NCBI RefSeq assembly: GCF_009208555.1
Contig: NZ_WFLI01000028.1
Location: 16,293 to 80,292 of the forward strand
Direction: 5' to 3'
DNA from: Janthinobacterium violaceinigrum
GTDB taxonomy: Bacteria; Pseudomonadota; Gammaproteobacteria; Burkholderiales; Burkholderiaceae_D
Length of the DNA: 64,000 bases
Shown: positions 35,714 to 44,165 of the stretch, in pieces
Position numbering within the stretch: the stretch's first letter is position 1
How the letters are laid out: each line of letters begins with the position of its first letter
The notes under the pieces: generated by a model
The model's database searches: none
What the model saw: the letters and a program-made list of their open reading frames with translations, nothing else
What the model was told of the DNA's origin: nothing
Position numbers and translations under genes: made by a program

Positions 35714-36408
35714 TGCGCTTGGCCAAGACCGCGCTGGCGGCGGCCCTGCTGGCGGGAACGATGCACGTGCAGGCGGCGGAGCCTGCCTCCGGCAAGCAAG
35801 TGCTGCTGGTGGTGCGTCTGGAAGGCAAGAGCCTGCCTTTCGACCAGAAAATCAAGGAACACCTGGAATCGCGCGGCTATGCCGTCACCATGCACAGCCA
35901 GTATGCGCCCGTGGCCGGCGCGCAGGGCAAGGACCTGGTGATCCTGTCGTCCACCATCCGCGGCCGCGACTTGCTGGGCGCTTACCGCAACGTCACCGTG
36001 CCCGTGCTGACGTGGGAAAACGATTTGTATGACGACATGTCGATGACGGGCAAGCGGGCCGGCGTGGACTATGGCACGGTGGAAAAGTCGCGCTATGTGT
36101 GGCTGGTCAATGCGCCCCATGCGCTGGCGGGCGGATTGCCGGCCGGCACGGTGGATATCTATCAGAAACAAGCCACCATGAGCTGGGGCAAGCCTGGCCT
36201 GGGCGCGACGACCATTGCCACCATCTATGGCGAACCGGAAAAAGCGGCGATCTTCGGCTATGAAAAGGGCGCCACCATGGATTACGAAAGCCTGGCACCC
36301 GCGCGCCGGGTCAGCTTCTTCCTCGACAATGAAACGTTTACGAATCTGTCGCCGGCCGGCTTGCGCCTGTTCGACGCGGCCGTGGACTGGGCCAGCGATG
36401 GCAAGTAG
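35713..36408 (+). CDS. Secreted protein of unknown function, possible glutamine-amidotransferase-like fold
   Basis: About 231 residues with a signal peptide (about 1-21, cleavage after VQA). The mature part starts KQVLLVVRLEGKSLPFDQKI and contains DLVILSSTIRGRD, PVLTWENDLYDDM and, near the end, ARRVSFFLDNETF. The alternating strands recall class I glutamine-amidotransferase (ThuA-like) folds, but I see no catalytic cysteine-histidine pair. The ATG overlaps the receptor stop by 1 nt, and the next gene starts 11 nt inside its 3' end. Function is not assigned. Confidence 0.7.
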   Translation: MRLAKTALAAALLAGTMHVQAAEPASGKQVLLVVRLEGKSLPFDQKIKEHLESRGYAVTMHSQYAPVAGAQGKDLVILSSTIRGRDLLGAYRNVTVPVLTWENDLYDDMSMTGKRAGVDYGTVEKSRYVWLVNAPHALAGGLPAGTVDIYQKQATMSWGKPGLGATTIATIYGEPEKAAIFGYEKGATMDYESLAPARRVSFFLDNETFTNLSPAGLRLFDAAVDWASDGK

Positions 36409-37432
36409 TCCATTCTTGCCATCGCTGGCCGCATTGATGCTGGCCATGTCCGCATCTGCAACTGCGGCGGCCGCAGCCACGCTCGATCCCGCCTTGCCCG
36501 CCTACGTGCCGCAGGCCGTCAAGGTGCCGGCCGCGGCTGGCTACCTGGACCGCAAGACGGGCGCGGCCATGATAGGCGGCGCCGAGCACGTGGCCACCGT
36601 CGTCGGCCAATGGAATGCCTTGTTTGCGGCCAGCCATCCGGGCATCGTCCTCGGTTTCGAGGGCAAGGGCACGAGCAGCGCCGTGCCGCTATTGATGCAC
36701 GACAAGGTGCTGTTCGGCGCCATGGGCCGCGCCATCAATGCCATTGAACTGGTGCCGTACCGGAAGATCGTGGGGCGCGACGCGCTGGAAATCCGCATCG
36801 CGCACACGGCGTCCACGCCGGACGGCAGCTTGGCCACGTCCCTGGCCGTGTACGTGAACCGGGCCAATCCCCTGACGCAGCTGACGGCGGGGCAAGTGTC
36901 GCAAATTCTATCTGTCGGCAATCCCGGCGGCGATGTCAGCCGCTGGGGACAGCTGGGCTTGAGCGGCGAATGGCGCGAGCGCGCGATCCACCCGTACGGC
37001 ACGGCTGCCTGGACGGGCTTTGGCGACTACTTGCAGCGCGAACATTTCCAGGGCCGCGCGCTGACACCCAATCACGAAGAGCTGGGCAACACGGCCGCCA
37101 TCACGGGCCGCATCGCGCAAGACCCGGCCGGCATCGGCGTGGCCGCGCTCGGCGTGCGGCACCCGCAACTGCGCCAGCTGGCCATCGTGGGCGCGGACGG
37201 CCAGCCGGCGACGGGCACGGACGAGGAAGTGGTATCCGGCCGCTATCCGTACGGCCGCTACGTGTACTTGTATGTGCGCCGCTTGCCGGGCCAGGCCGTC
37301 GATCCGCTGGCAAAGGAATACCTGCGCCTGGTGCTGTCGCGCGAAGGACAGGCGATCATCGCCGCGCAGCCGGGCGGCTACCTGCCCCTGACGGCCGCGC
37401 AAGCCAGGGCTGAACTGGAGAAACTCGAATGA
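36398..37432 (+). CDS. PstS-like periplasmic substrate-binding protein, copy 1
   Basis: A 344-residue protein with a signal peptide (about 1-26) and a PBP type II fold of the phosphate-binding kind (VVGQWNALFAASHPGIVLGF, FEGKGTSSAVPLLM, LAVYVNRANPLTQLTAGQVS). It overlaps the previous gene by 11 nt and the next by 4 nt. No ABC permease or ATPase gene is present, so it may pass ligand to a distant transporter or work with the receptor. It is paralogous to the next gene. Confidence 0.8.
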   Translation: MASSPFLPSLAALMLAMSASATAAAAATLDPALPAYVPQAVKVPAAAGYLDRKTGAAMIGGAEHVATVVGQWNALFAASHPGIVLGFEGKGTSSAVPLLMHDKVLFGAMGRAINAIELVPYRKIVGRDALEIRIAHTASTPDGSLATSLAVYVNRANPLTQLTAGQVSQILSVGNPGGDVSRWGQLGLSGEWRERAIHPYGTAAWTGFGDYLQREHFQGRALTPNHEELGNTAAITGRIAQDPAGIGVAALGVRHPQLRQLAIVGADGQPATGTDEEVVSGRYPYGRYVYLYVRRLPGQAVDPLAKEYLRLVLSREGQAIIAAQPGGYLPLTAAQARAELEKLE

Positions 37433-38436
37433 CGCTGTTGAACAAGACCGCGCTGGCCGCTTGCTGCGTGCTGGCGGCCGCCGCGCAGGCCGCGCCCCTG
37501 GCCGTTGATCCGGCGCAAACCTATGTGAACCGTGACGGCACGGTGGCCATCGTCGGCAACGATGGCCTGGAAGAAGTGATTACGCAGTTGAACGCGCTGT
37601 TTACGCGCCAGCATCCGCAGGTGCGCTTCAGCTTGCGCATGGAAGGTTCGTCGGCCGGCATGCCCGCGCTGACGGCGGGCGCCACGGCATTCGCGCCGCT
37701 GACGCGCGACATGTGGCCGGGCGACCAGGCTGCCTTCCGGCAAGTCTTTGGCTACGACGCCACGCCCGTGCGCATCGGCTACAACGGCCACGGTCCCCGT
37801 GCGCCGGCCAAGACGCCGCCCGCCGTGTACGTGCACCGCGACAACCCGTTGGCGGGCTTGACGATGGAGCAGCTGGGCCAGGTATTCACGGCAGGCGCAC
37901 CGAGAGGCGACGTCAACCTGTGGTCGCAGCTGGGCGCGACAGGGGACTGGGCGCCGCGCCGCATCCACGCCTACGGCTTGCGCGACGATGGCGGCTTCGC
38001 CACGGGCTTGCGCCATGCGCGTTTCGGCAAGCGTCCGTTTGCCGCCAGGTACGAAGCGCTGGCCTCGCGCGAAGCCGTGATCCGCGCCGTGGCCGCCGAC
38101 CGCTACGGCATTGCCGTGCTGGGCTGGGTCAATGCGGCACCCATTTCGGACCAGGTGCGCGTGCTGCCGCTGGCGGCGGCCCAGGGCGCGCCATATTACG
38201 GTCCCGACAAGGCGACCGTGCGCGCAGGCAACTACCCGCTGACCATGCCCGTGCAGCTGTACGTGAACCGCGCGCCGGGCAAGGGGCTCGATCCGCTGGT
38301 GAAAGCGTACCTGCAACTGGCCCTGTCGCCGCAGGGACAAGCGATCATTCTGGCCCAGCAGGATAGCGAAGAAGGCTACTTGCCGCTCAGCGAACAGGAT
38401 TTGCAGGCCGAGCTCAAGAAACTGGACGCCTTGTAA
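37429..38436 (+). CDS. PstS-like periplasmic substrate-binding protein, copy 2
   Basis: A 335-residue protein with a signal peptide (about 1-21). The order of motifs matches copy 1: VITQLNALFTRQHPQVRFSL, RMEGSSAGMPALTAGATAFA, AVYVHRDNPLAGLTMEQLGQ, and a C-terminal LALSPQGQAIIL segment. It overlaps copy 1 by 4 nt (ATGA). The two copies are clearly diverged, suggesting different ligands or roles. This is the last gene of the operon. Confidence 0.8.
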   Translation: MTLLNKTALAACCVLAAAAQAAPLAVDPAQTYVNRDGTVAIVGNDGLEEVITQLNALFTRQHPQVRFSLRMEGSSAGMPALTAGATAFAPLTRDMWPGDQAAFRQVFGYDATPVRIGYNGHGPRAPAKTPPAVYVHRDNPLAGLTMEQLGQVFTAGAPRGDVNLWSQLGATGDWAPRRIHAYGLRDDGGFATGLRHARFGKRPFAARYEALASREAVIRAVAADRYGIAVLGWVNAAPISDQVRVLPLAAAQGAPYYGPDKATVRAGNYPLTMPVQLYVNRAPGKGLDPLVKAYLQLALSPQGQAIILAQQDSEEGYLPLSEQDLQAELKKLDAL

Positions 38437-38479
38437 AGTTTCTTTGACCGCATGGCTGGCTGCAGGGCAGGGCGGCCGC

Positions 38480-38485
38480 TATAAT
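38480..38485 (+). promoter_or_regulatory. TATAAT -10 element placed for a leaderless mRNA
   Basis: A perfect TATAAT ends 6 nt before the ATG of the DUF2946 gene, so transcription would start at or next to the A of the ATG. No Shine-Dalgarno lies between. A good -35 at 17-nt spacing is not seen. Confidence 0.45.
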
Positions 38486-38491
38486 GCCGCC

Positions 38492-38887
38492 ATGTTTATT
38501 CGCCAAGGCCGCGCCGTCGTCGTCCTGTGGATCGCGTGCCTCGCCATCCTCATGGCTGCGCTCGCCCCCACCCTGTCGCGCGCGTTCACGGTCGCCAGCG
38601 GCCAGGCCGTGCCCAGCTTCGAGATCTGTTCCGTGGCGGGCGGCATGAACATGCTGCCCGTGAAGTTGTCCACGGATGCGTCCGATCCCGCCAAGGGCGG
38701 CATGCGCATGGGCGATTGCCCGTGCTGCAGCATGCATGCGGCCACCCTCGATATTGCGCCCACGACCCTCGTGCTGGCTTCCGGCGAGCTGATCACCGGC
38801 TTGCTGCCCCTGCTGTTCTACCAGTCCGCCACGCCCCTGTTTGCCTGGACGCCCGTCCAGCCCCGCGGACCGCCTGCCGCTTTCTGA
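38492..38887 (+). CDS. DUF2946 family protein (copper-associated)
   Basis: A 131-residue protein with an N-terminal membrane segment (about 8-25) and a second hydrophobic stretch after the centre. It carries the DUF2946 signature MGDCPCCSMHA, with cysteines and histidine, plus methionines nearby. DUF2946 proteins often sit beside copper-handling genes, and here an OprC-type receptor follows. A role in periplasmic copper binding is likely but unproven. I chose the ATG at 38492; an upstream in-frame start lies on the other side of the TATAAT. Confidence 0.75.
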   Translation: MFIRQGRAVVVLWIACLAILMAALAPTLSRAFTVASGQAVPSFEICSVAGGMNMLPVKLSTDASDPAKGGMRMGDCPCCSMHAATLDIAPTTLVLASGELITGLLPLLFYQSATPLFAWTPVQPRGPPAAF

Positions 38888-38975
38888 CCTGTCCATTCCC
38901 TGAACTGCCTTGCGTCGCACCCGTCGTGCGCTGGCGGCCGTTCGTCTTGCCCATACAGAATCTGAAAGCAGCACC

Positions 38976-41054
38976 ATGAAACATATCTCCTTATTGATGT
39001 CCCTCGCCATCGCCATGCCCGCCGTAGCCCAAACGCGCAGCGAAGATGTCCTGCCCGAAATGAAAGTCATCGTCACGGCCATAGGCGACGGCTACCGTCC
39101 CGCCGCCGACACGGCGCTGATGCTGTCGAGCACGCCCGGCTACAGCGTGGCGGCCGGCGGCGGCGTGTCCGGTTTGCCAGTGGTCAATGGCTTTGCGGAT
39201 GACCGCATCAAGATCCGCATCGATGGCATGGAACTGACGTCGGCCTGCGCCAATCACATGAATGCGCCCCTGTCGTACATCGACCCGCAACAGGTGCAGC
39301 GCATCCGCCTGATCGCGGGCGTGACACCCGTCAGCGCGGGCGGCGACAGCATCGCCGGCACCATCGAAGTGCAATCCAACGCGCCCGTGTTCGCCCAGTC
39401 CGGCGCGGGGCTGCTGACGCAAGGCAGCATTGCCGTGTCGGGACGCAGCGTCAACAACAGCGTGGCGACCAGCGTGAACGCGTCGGCCGCCAGCGCCATG
39501 TTCAGCATCGGCTACAGCGGCGCCTACACGCGGGGGCACAGCTATGAAGATGGCCACGGCAACAAGGTGCTGGGCAGCATGTTTGAGAGCATCAACCAGG
39601 CCATCGTGCTGGCGGCAAAAGGCCAGGGCCAGCAGCTGACCTTACGCGCGGGCGTGCAGTACATCCCGTACCAGGGCTTTCCCAACCAGTACATGGACAT
39701 GACGGACAACCACGGCCAGTTCGCCAATCTCGCTTACCGGGGCGAGTTTGGCTGGGGTGTGCTCGACGCGCGTGCCTACTGGCAGCAGACGGACCATGAA
39801 ATGGGCTTTTTCAGCAGCGAGCGCACGGGCACGATGCCGATGCTCACGCACGGGCGCAATACGGGCTATGCGCTGATGGCCAGCCTGCCGATGGCTGCGG
39901 GCGAGTTGCGCCTGGGCCAGGAATGGCACGGCTTCCACCTCGACGATTACTGGCCGGCCGTGCCCGGTTCCATGATGATGGGGCCGCGCACCTATCTGAA
40001 CATCAATGACGGCAAGCGTGACCGCACCGTGCTGTTTGGTGAACTGGAAACGCGCCACGATGCGCGCTGGACCAGCGTGCTGGGCTTGCGTGGCGAATCC
40101 GTGCGCATGGACACGGGCGCCGTGCAATCGTACGGTACCAACATGATGAACATGGCCGATTCCATGGCGGCCGCCGCCTTCAATGCGCGCAGCCGCAGCC
40201 GGCGCGACACGAATATCGACGCCTCGGCGCAAGCCACTTTCACGCCGGACACTGCCAGCAGCTATGAATTCGCACTGGCGCGCAAGGTGCGTTCGCCCAA
40301 CCTGTATGAGCGCTACTCGTGGGGCCGCGGCTCGATGGCCATGACGATGACCAACTGGTTTGGCGACGGCAACGGCTATGTGGGCGATATCGACCTCAAG
40401 CCCGAGACGGCTTACACGGCGGCATTGACGGCCGACTGGCATGGCGGCGGCGAGGAGGGCTGGTTCCTGCGCGTCAACCCCTACTACAGCAAGGTCGACA
40501 ATTACATCGATGCCGATGTGCTGGCGTCTTTCCATCCGTACATGAAGATGGGCGCCAACGGCAACTTGCTGCGTTTTGCCAACCATGACGCCAGGTTGTA
40601 CGGCGTGAACCTGGCGTGGCAGCTGCCGCTGGCGCGCAGCAGCCAGTGGGGCAGCTTGATTGCCAGCGGCAATGCGGCCTACACGCGGGGCAAGCGCAGC
40701 GATGGCGGCGACCTGTACCGCATGATGCCGCTCAACGCCGTGCTGGCCCTCGAACACAAGCTGGGCGCCTGGAGCAGCCGCATCGAAACGAAGATCGTTG
40801 CCCGCAAGGACAAGGTCGATGCGCGCCGTCTGGAACCGGAGACGGGCGGCTACGCGCTCGTCAACCTGCGCAGCAGCGTCGCGCTGGGCAAGATGGCCAG
40901 CCTGAGCGCGGGCGTCAGCAACCTGTTCAACCGCGCGTATGCGGACCCGCTGGGCGGCGTCTACCTGTCGGGCCTGAAGGCGAACGGCGGCGCGCTGCAG
41001 GCGCTGCCGGCCGAGGGCAGGTCGATTGATGTGGGGCTGCAGCTGAAGTTTTAA
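38976..41054 (+). CDS. oprC: TonB-dependent copper receptor, OprC/NosA family
   Basis: A 692-residue outer-membrane protein with a signal peptide (about 1-19), a plug and a methionine-rich barrel. The copper ligands described for OprC are a CxxxM and an HxM pair; both are visible here as Cys91-Met95 (CANHM) and His274-Met276 (HEM), with similar separation. It should import copper through TonB. It lies 88 nt downstream of the DUF2946 gene. NosA-type receptors also supply nitrous oxide reductase, but no nos genes are in the window. Confidence 0.88.
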   Translation: MKHISLLMSLAIAMPAVAQTRSEDVLPEMKVIVTAIGDGYRPAADTALMLSSTPGYSVAAGGGVSGLPVVNGFADDRIKIRIDGMELTSACANHMNAPLSYIDPQQVQRIRLIAGVTPVSAGGDSIAGTIEVQSNAPVFAQSGAGLLTQGSIAVSGRSVNNSVATSVNASAASAMFSIGYSGAYTRGHSYEDGHGNKVLGSMFESINQAIVLAAKGQGQQLTLRAGVQYIPYQGFPNQYMDMTDNHGQFANLAYRGEFGWGVLDARAYWQQTDHEMGFFSSERTGTMPMLTHGRNTGYALMASLPMAAGELRLGQEWHGFHLDDYWPAVPGSMMMGPRTYLNINDGKRDRTVLFGELETRHDARWTSVLGLRGESVRMDTGAVQSYGTNMMNMADSMAAAAFNARSRSRRDTNIDASAQATFTPDTASSYEFALARKVRSPNLYERYSWGRGSMAMTMTNWFGDGNGYVGDIDLKPETAYTAALTADWHGGGEEGWFLRVNPYYSKVDNYIDADVLASFHPYMKMGANGNLLRFANHDARLYGVNLAWQLPLARSSQWGSLIASGNAAYTRGKRSDGGDLYRMMPLNAVLALEHKLGAWSSRIETKIVARKDKVDARRLEPETGGYALVNLRSSVALGKMASLSAGVSNLFNRAYADPLGGVYLSGLKANGGALQALPAEGRSIDVGLQLKF

Positions 41055-41101
41055 GAAAAGCCGCGCCTTCTAGCCTGCAAGGAAGAGGGTGCGTGCGGTT
41101 T

Positions 41102-41269
41102 GTGAGTGAAATTTTTTCACGTGTTCGGGGATTCGCCAAGTACTTACTGTCAAGTCCCTTGGTGCGCATGTTGTTTAAGAATAAGCTCAGCAGTTTTGAC
41201 GTCTATACGCACGGCAAGATTGTGCTTGTGACGGGCGTGTTTTCTGCGTCGTTTAAAATCGACAATTGA
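41102..41269 (+). CDS. Possible 55-residue protein or gene remnant
   Basis: From GTG 41102 to TGA 41269 the frame reads as protein-like: SEIFSRVRGFAKYLLSSPLV, then a basic stretch and VYTHGKIVLVTGVFSASFKI. GGAAGAGGG lies about 12 nt upstream of this GTG, closer to an in-frame GTG at 41093. I recognise no family. It could be a real small protein, the end of a decayed gene, or chance. Confidence 0.25.
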   Translation: MSEIFSRVRGFAKYLLSSPLVRMLFKNKLSSFDVYTHGKIVLVTGVFSASFKIDN

Positions 41270-41642
41270 CAACCGATATTTTTCTTCACACGCTTTTCGG
41301 ATGACCGTAAGTACTAGTCCAGTTTGAATGATGCTCTGGCGTGGTATCTGATCTTTAGATTCCACGCGAGCCGAACTTAAGTAGTTAGAAGCAATTGTCC
41401 ACGCTAATGTGACAATGTGAGAGTTTTTCTTCTCGGAAATTCGTTATGCTAGAGGGGCACCGCAACTACGCAGTGGAAATATTGTTCGAAGAATATTCGT
41501 GATGATTAAGAACGGCAATTCATCATTCTTTATGTTGCCCACAATGAACTTCCTGTACTGATGTCTTTGTCAGAAGACCCTTGTGTGGGTGGAAATATCT
41601 GATGCATGCGATATATTTGCCAGCCGTCGTGAAAATTTTTAT

Positions 41643-41661
41643 GATAGTGATAATCTTTATT
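41643..41661. promoter_or_regulatory. Fur-box-like site in the AT-rich island
   Basis: GATAGTGATAATCTTTATT matches the Fur consensus at 16 of 19 positions, the best match in the window. It ends 91 nt before the ATG of the secreted protein gene at 41753. The AT-rich background raises the chance of a random match. Confidence 0.4.
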
Positions 41662-41752
41662 GAACCAAAAAATGGTTTTTGTTCGGAAGATTGCATATGG
41701 TATATGGCATATATCTACCAGTTGAATGAGGAATAACAAGAGAGGATTTTAT

Positions 41753-42136
41753 ATGAAATTGAGAATTTTCAGTATTGCCCCGTTAGCTTTAGTGTTTGTG
41801 TTGTCAAATTCAATGGCGGCAGAGAGTAAAGTGGATAAAGCTGTATCTGTGGTGAAAGAACTTTGTTTGACCGGAACTCAGTTCGATCTCAAAGTGGATG
41901 TTAATGGAAACTTATCATTAAAGAAGATAACTCCTGGAGTTAATGCCGTGGCTTCAGTTAATGTCCGTAACAGTTCTGGAGCCGCAGCAATATTTGATGA
42001 TGAGGTACGTCGAATTGCCGATGAAGATATTCGATCTTGCATAAAACCATACATTTCTCAAATAATTAACTCAATTCTTGAGGAAGGTAAATATTCAAAG
42101 CGTGAAGCTGAATCTCAAAAAAAAAGCAAAAAATAG
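41753..42136 (+). CDS. Secreted protein of unknown function in AT-rich island
   Basis: A 127-residue protein with a signal peptide (about 1-23, cleavage near MAA-ES) and no recognised domain. The mature part contains two cysteines (ELCLTG and IRSCIKPY) that could pair, the segment KVDVNGNLSLKKITPG, and a lysine-rich tail. GAGAGGA lies 7 nt before the ATG. Base and codon use are far more AT-rich than the rest of the window, suggesting horizontal transfer. The next gene starts 2 nt after its stop. Confidence 0.65.
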   Translation: MKLRIFSIAPLALVFVLSNSMAAESKVDKAVSVVKELCLTGTQFDLKVDVNGNLSLKKITPGVNAVASVNVRNSSGAAAIFDDEVRRIADEDIRSCIKPYISQIINSILEEGKYSKREAESQKKSKK

Positions 42137-42138
42137 AA

Positions 42139-42588
42139 TTGAGTAGTAAAATTAACGATGCAATTGAAGAGGTGATAAGGCAAATTCTTGCTGCGAAATC
42201 GGAAGCAAATAAAATAAAAATAAAACCAAATTTAATGAATATTGAAGAGTCTATTGAAACCTTTGAGAAGTTTGGCGAGGAGGATTCAATATTCATAACG
42301 ACCATAAATATTCCGTTAATTCACAGGTATATTCGCGATTATGGGACAAAGGAAACAAAAGAGGAATTCCGCATAAAAATTAACAATCTTTATGAAAAAA
42401 AGAAGGATTTTGATGGGTTCATGCATAAGCTAATTGAGGGTTTTGGTGATGACGGAAAATTGATGGATGTTGATAAGATAAATGAAATTTATGAAATTTT
42501 CTTGATGAAAATAAACTCAAAAAATCAGGCTCGATCAGATTTCCATACTTTTTTGGCAAATTTGAAAATATCTAATTTCAAGGTTTGA
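42139..42588 (+). CDS. Cytoplasmic protein of unknown function in AT-rich island
   Basis: A 149-residue, strongly charged, probably all-helical protein (KINDAIEEVIRQILAAKSEA and many Lys/Glu pairs) with no signal peptide or known motif. The proposed start is TTG, 2 nt after the previous stop, without a Shine-Dalgarno, so coupling is assumed; the next in-frame ATG is at 42235. Very AT-rich codon use matches the upstream gene. The two form a probable transferred pair. I see nothing linking it to a known toxin, immunity or defence family. Confidence 0.6.
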   Translation: MSSKINDAIEEVIRQILAAKSEANKIKIKPNLMNIEESIETFEKFGEEDSIFITTINIPLIHRYIRDYGTKETKEEFRIKINNLYEKKKDFDGFMHKLIEGFGDDGKLMDVDKINEIYEIFLMKINSKNQARSDFHTFLANLKISNFKV

Positions 42589-42845
42589 ATGTGAAGGCTT
42601 GGTGGAGTAATTGCGGATGTGCATATGGGTGAGCTGAAAGTCATAACCTAATCTTTCATTGCTAAATATTTGATAAAATTTTTTCATATTCTCTTCGCTC
42701 CACTGTGGGATAGATATTTTAGGTGGTATAGGATCAATAGGTTGGCTTACACATGATGCCCCGTCACCCATAGCCTGACCAACCATCCTTTGCCAGCGGC
42801 GCCCGGATGCGGTCTAATCATGGTTTGTTCCTTCACGAGCTAGCC

Positions 42846-44165
42846 ATGTTGCCCACACCCGCCATCGCCGCCTTGCGCGAGCAATTTCCCCTGATTACAG
42901 AATTGATGGCCTTGCAGCCCTTGAGCTGGTTCAACCCCCGCATCGCGCCGGCCGCCGAAGGCTTGGACGATGTGGGCTTGACGGCCCACGATGTGGCGCA
43001 GGCCAGCGCGCGCCTGGCGCGTTTCGCGCCCTACCTGGCCAAGGCTTTTCCGCAAACGCAGGCCAGCGGCGGCATCATCGAGTCGCCCGTCGTGCCGCTG
43101 CCCGCCATGCAGGCCGCCTTGGGCATGACGATCGGGCAGCTGTGGCTCAAGCAGGATAGCCATTTGCCCATTTCCGGCTCGATCAAGGCGCGCGGCGGCA
43201 TCTATGAAGTGCTGAAACATGCGGAAATGCTGGCGCTCGATGCGGGCCTGCTGAAAGAGGGCGACGATTACAGCGTGCTGGCCAGCGACGCCGTGCGGGC
43301 GTTCTTCGGCCAGTATGCGATCGCCGTCGGCTCCACGGGCAACCTGGGCCTGTCGATCGGCATCATGAGCGCGCGCCTGGGCTTTCGCGCCACCGTGCAC
43401 ATGTCGGCTGACGCGCGCCAGTGGAAAAAGGATAAATTGCGCGCGCATGGCGTCACGGTGGTGGAATATGCGACCGACTACAGCGTGGCCGTGGAAGCGG
43501 GGCGCAAGCAGGCGGAGGGCGACCCCGCCTGCCACTTCGTCGACGATGAAAACTCGCACGACCTGTTTCTCGGCTACGCGGTGGCGGGCCAGCGTCTGAA
43601 GCAACAGTTCGAAGCGGCGGGCGTCGCCGTCGATGCGGATCACCCCCTGTTCGTGTACTTGCCCTGCGGCGTGGGCGGCGGCCCCGGCGGCGTGGCCTTC
43701 GGCCTGAAGCTGGCGTTTGGCGATTGCGTCCACTGCGTGTTCGTCGAACCGACCCATTCGCCATGCATGCTGCTGGGCGTGCATACGGGCTTGCACGAGC
43801 AGATCAGCGTGCAGGAGATCGGCATCGACAATGTCACGGCCGCCGATGGCCTGGCCGTGGGACGCCCGTCCGGTTTCGTGGGGCGCGCCATGCAGCGGCT
43901 GATCGACGGCTACGCCACCGTCACGGATGAAGAACTGTACCGCTTGCTGGCGACGCTTGAACAAACGCAAGGCTTGCGCCTGGAGCCGTCGGCCGTGGCC
44001 GGTTTCGCAGGCATTCCTCCCGTGCTGGCCGCACCGCAATACCAGGCGAATCTGCCGCGGGCCACGCACCTGGTGTGGGGCACGGGCGGCAGCATGGTGC
44101 CGCAGGAGGAAATGGCCGCCTACGTGGCGCGGGGGCGCGCCCTGCTGGCTGCCGGAGCCGCGTGA
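42846..44165 (+). CDS. dsdA: D-serine dehydratase
   Basis: A 439-residue PLP enzyme. The cofactor lysine is Lys114 in SGSIKARGGIYEVL, and the glycine-rich phosphate loop is near PCGVGGGPGG. It converts D-serine to pyruvate and ammonia in the cytoplasm. I chose the ATG at 42846 by alignment with family N-termini; an upstream ATG at 42807 adds 13 residues. Its stop overlaps the LysR gene by 1 nt. The 257 bp upstream are AT-rich and hold no gene that I can support. Confidence 0.93.
   Translation: MLPTPAIAALREQFPLITELMALQPLSWFNPRIAPAAEGLDDVGLTAHDVAQASARLARFAPYLAKAFPQTQASGGIIESPVVPLPAMQAALGMTIGQLWLKQDSHLPISGSIKARGGIYEVLKHAEMLALDAGLLKEGDDYSVLASDAVRAFFGQYAIAVGSTGNLGLSIGIMSARLGFRATVHMSADARQWKKDKLRAHGVTVVEYATDYSVAVEAGRKQAEGDPACHFVDDENSHDLFLGYAVAGQRLKQQFEAAGVAVDADHPLFVYLPCGVGGGPGGVAFGLKLAFGDCVHCVFVEPTHSPCMLLGVHTGLHEQISVQEIGIDNVTAADGLAVGRPSGFVGRAMQRLIDGYATVTDEELYRLLATLEQTQGLRLEPSAVAGFAGIPPVLAAPQYQANLPRATHLVWGTGGSMVPQEEMAAYVARGRALLAAGAA

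Larger units (their letters stand above)
41055..41752. other. AT-rich intergenic region (698 bp)
   Basis: There is a visible drop in GC compared with the flanks. It contains one weak small frame (41102-41269) and one Fur-like site (41643-41661). Short minus-strand frames at 41150-41365 and 41530-41739 have no Shine-Dalgarno or family features that I can see. No RNA gene or mobile element was recognised. Confidence 0.6.

Noticed and set aside
41150..41365. A 71-codon minus-strand frame in the AT-rich region
   Set aside because: No Shine-Dalgarno and no family feature; it overlaps a slightly more protein-like frame on the plus strand. Not enough to call either firmly.
41530..41739. A 69-codon minus-strand frame in the AT-rich region
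   Set aside because: Aromatic-rich, no start signal, and it covers the probable promoter of the gene at 41753.
42535..42786. An 83-codon minus-strand frame upstream of dsdA
   Set aside because: Overlaps the end of the AT-rich island gene and shows no ribosome binding site or motif.
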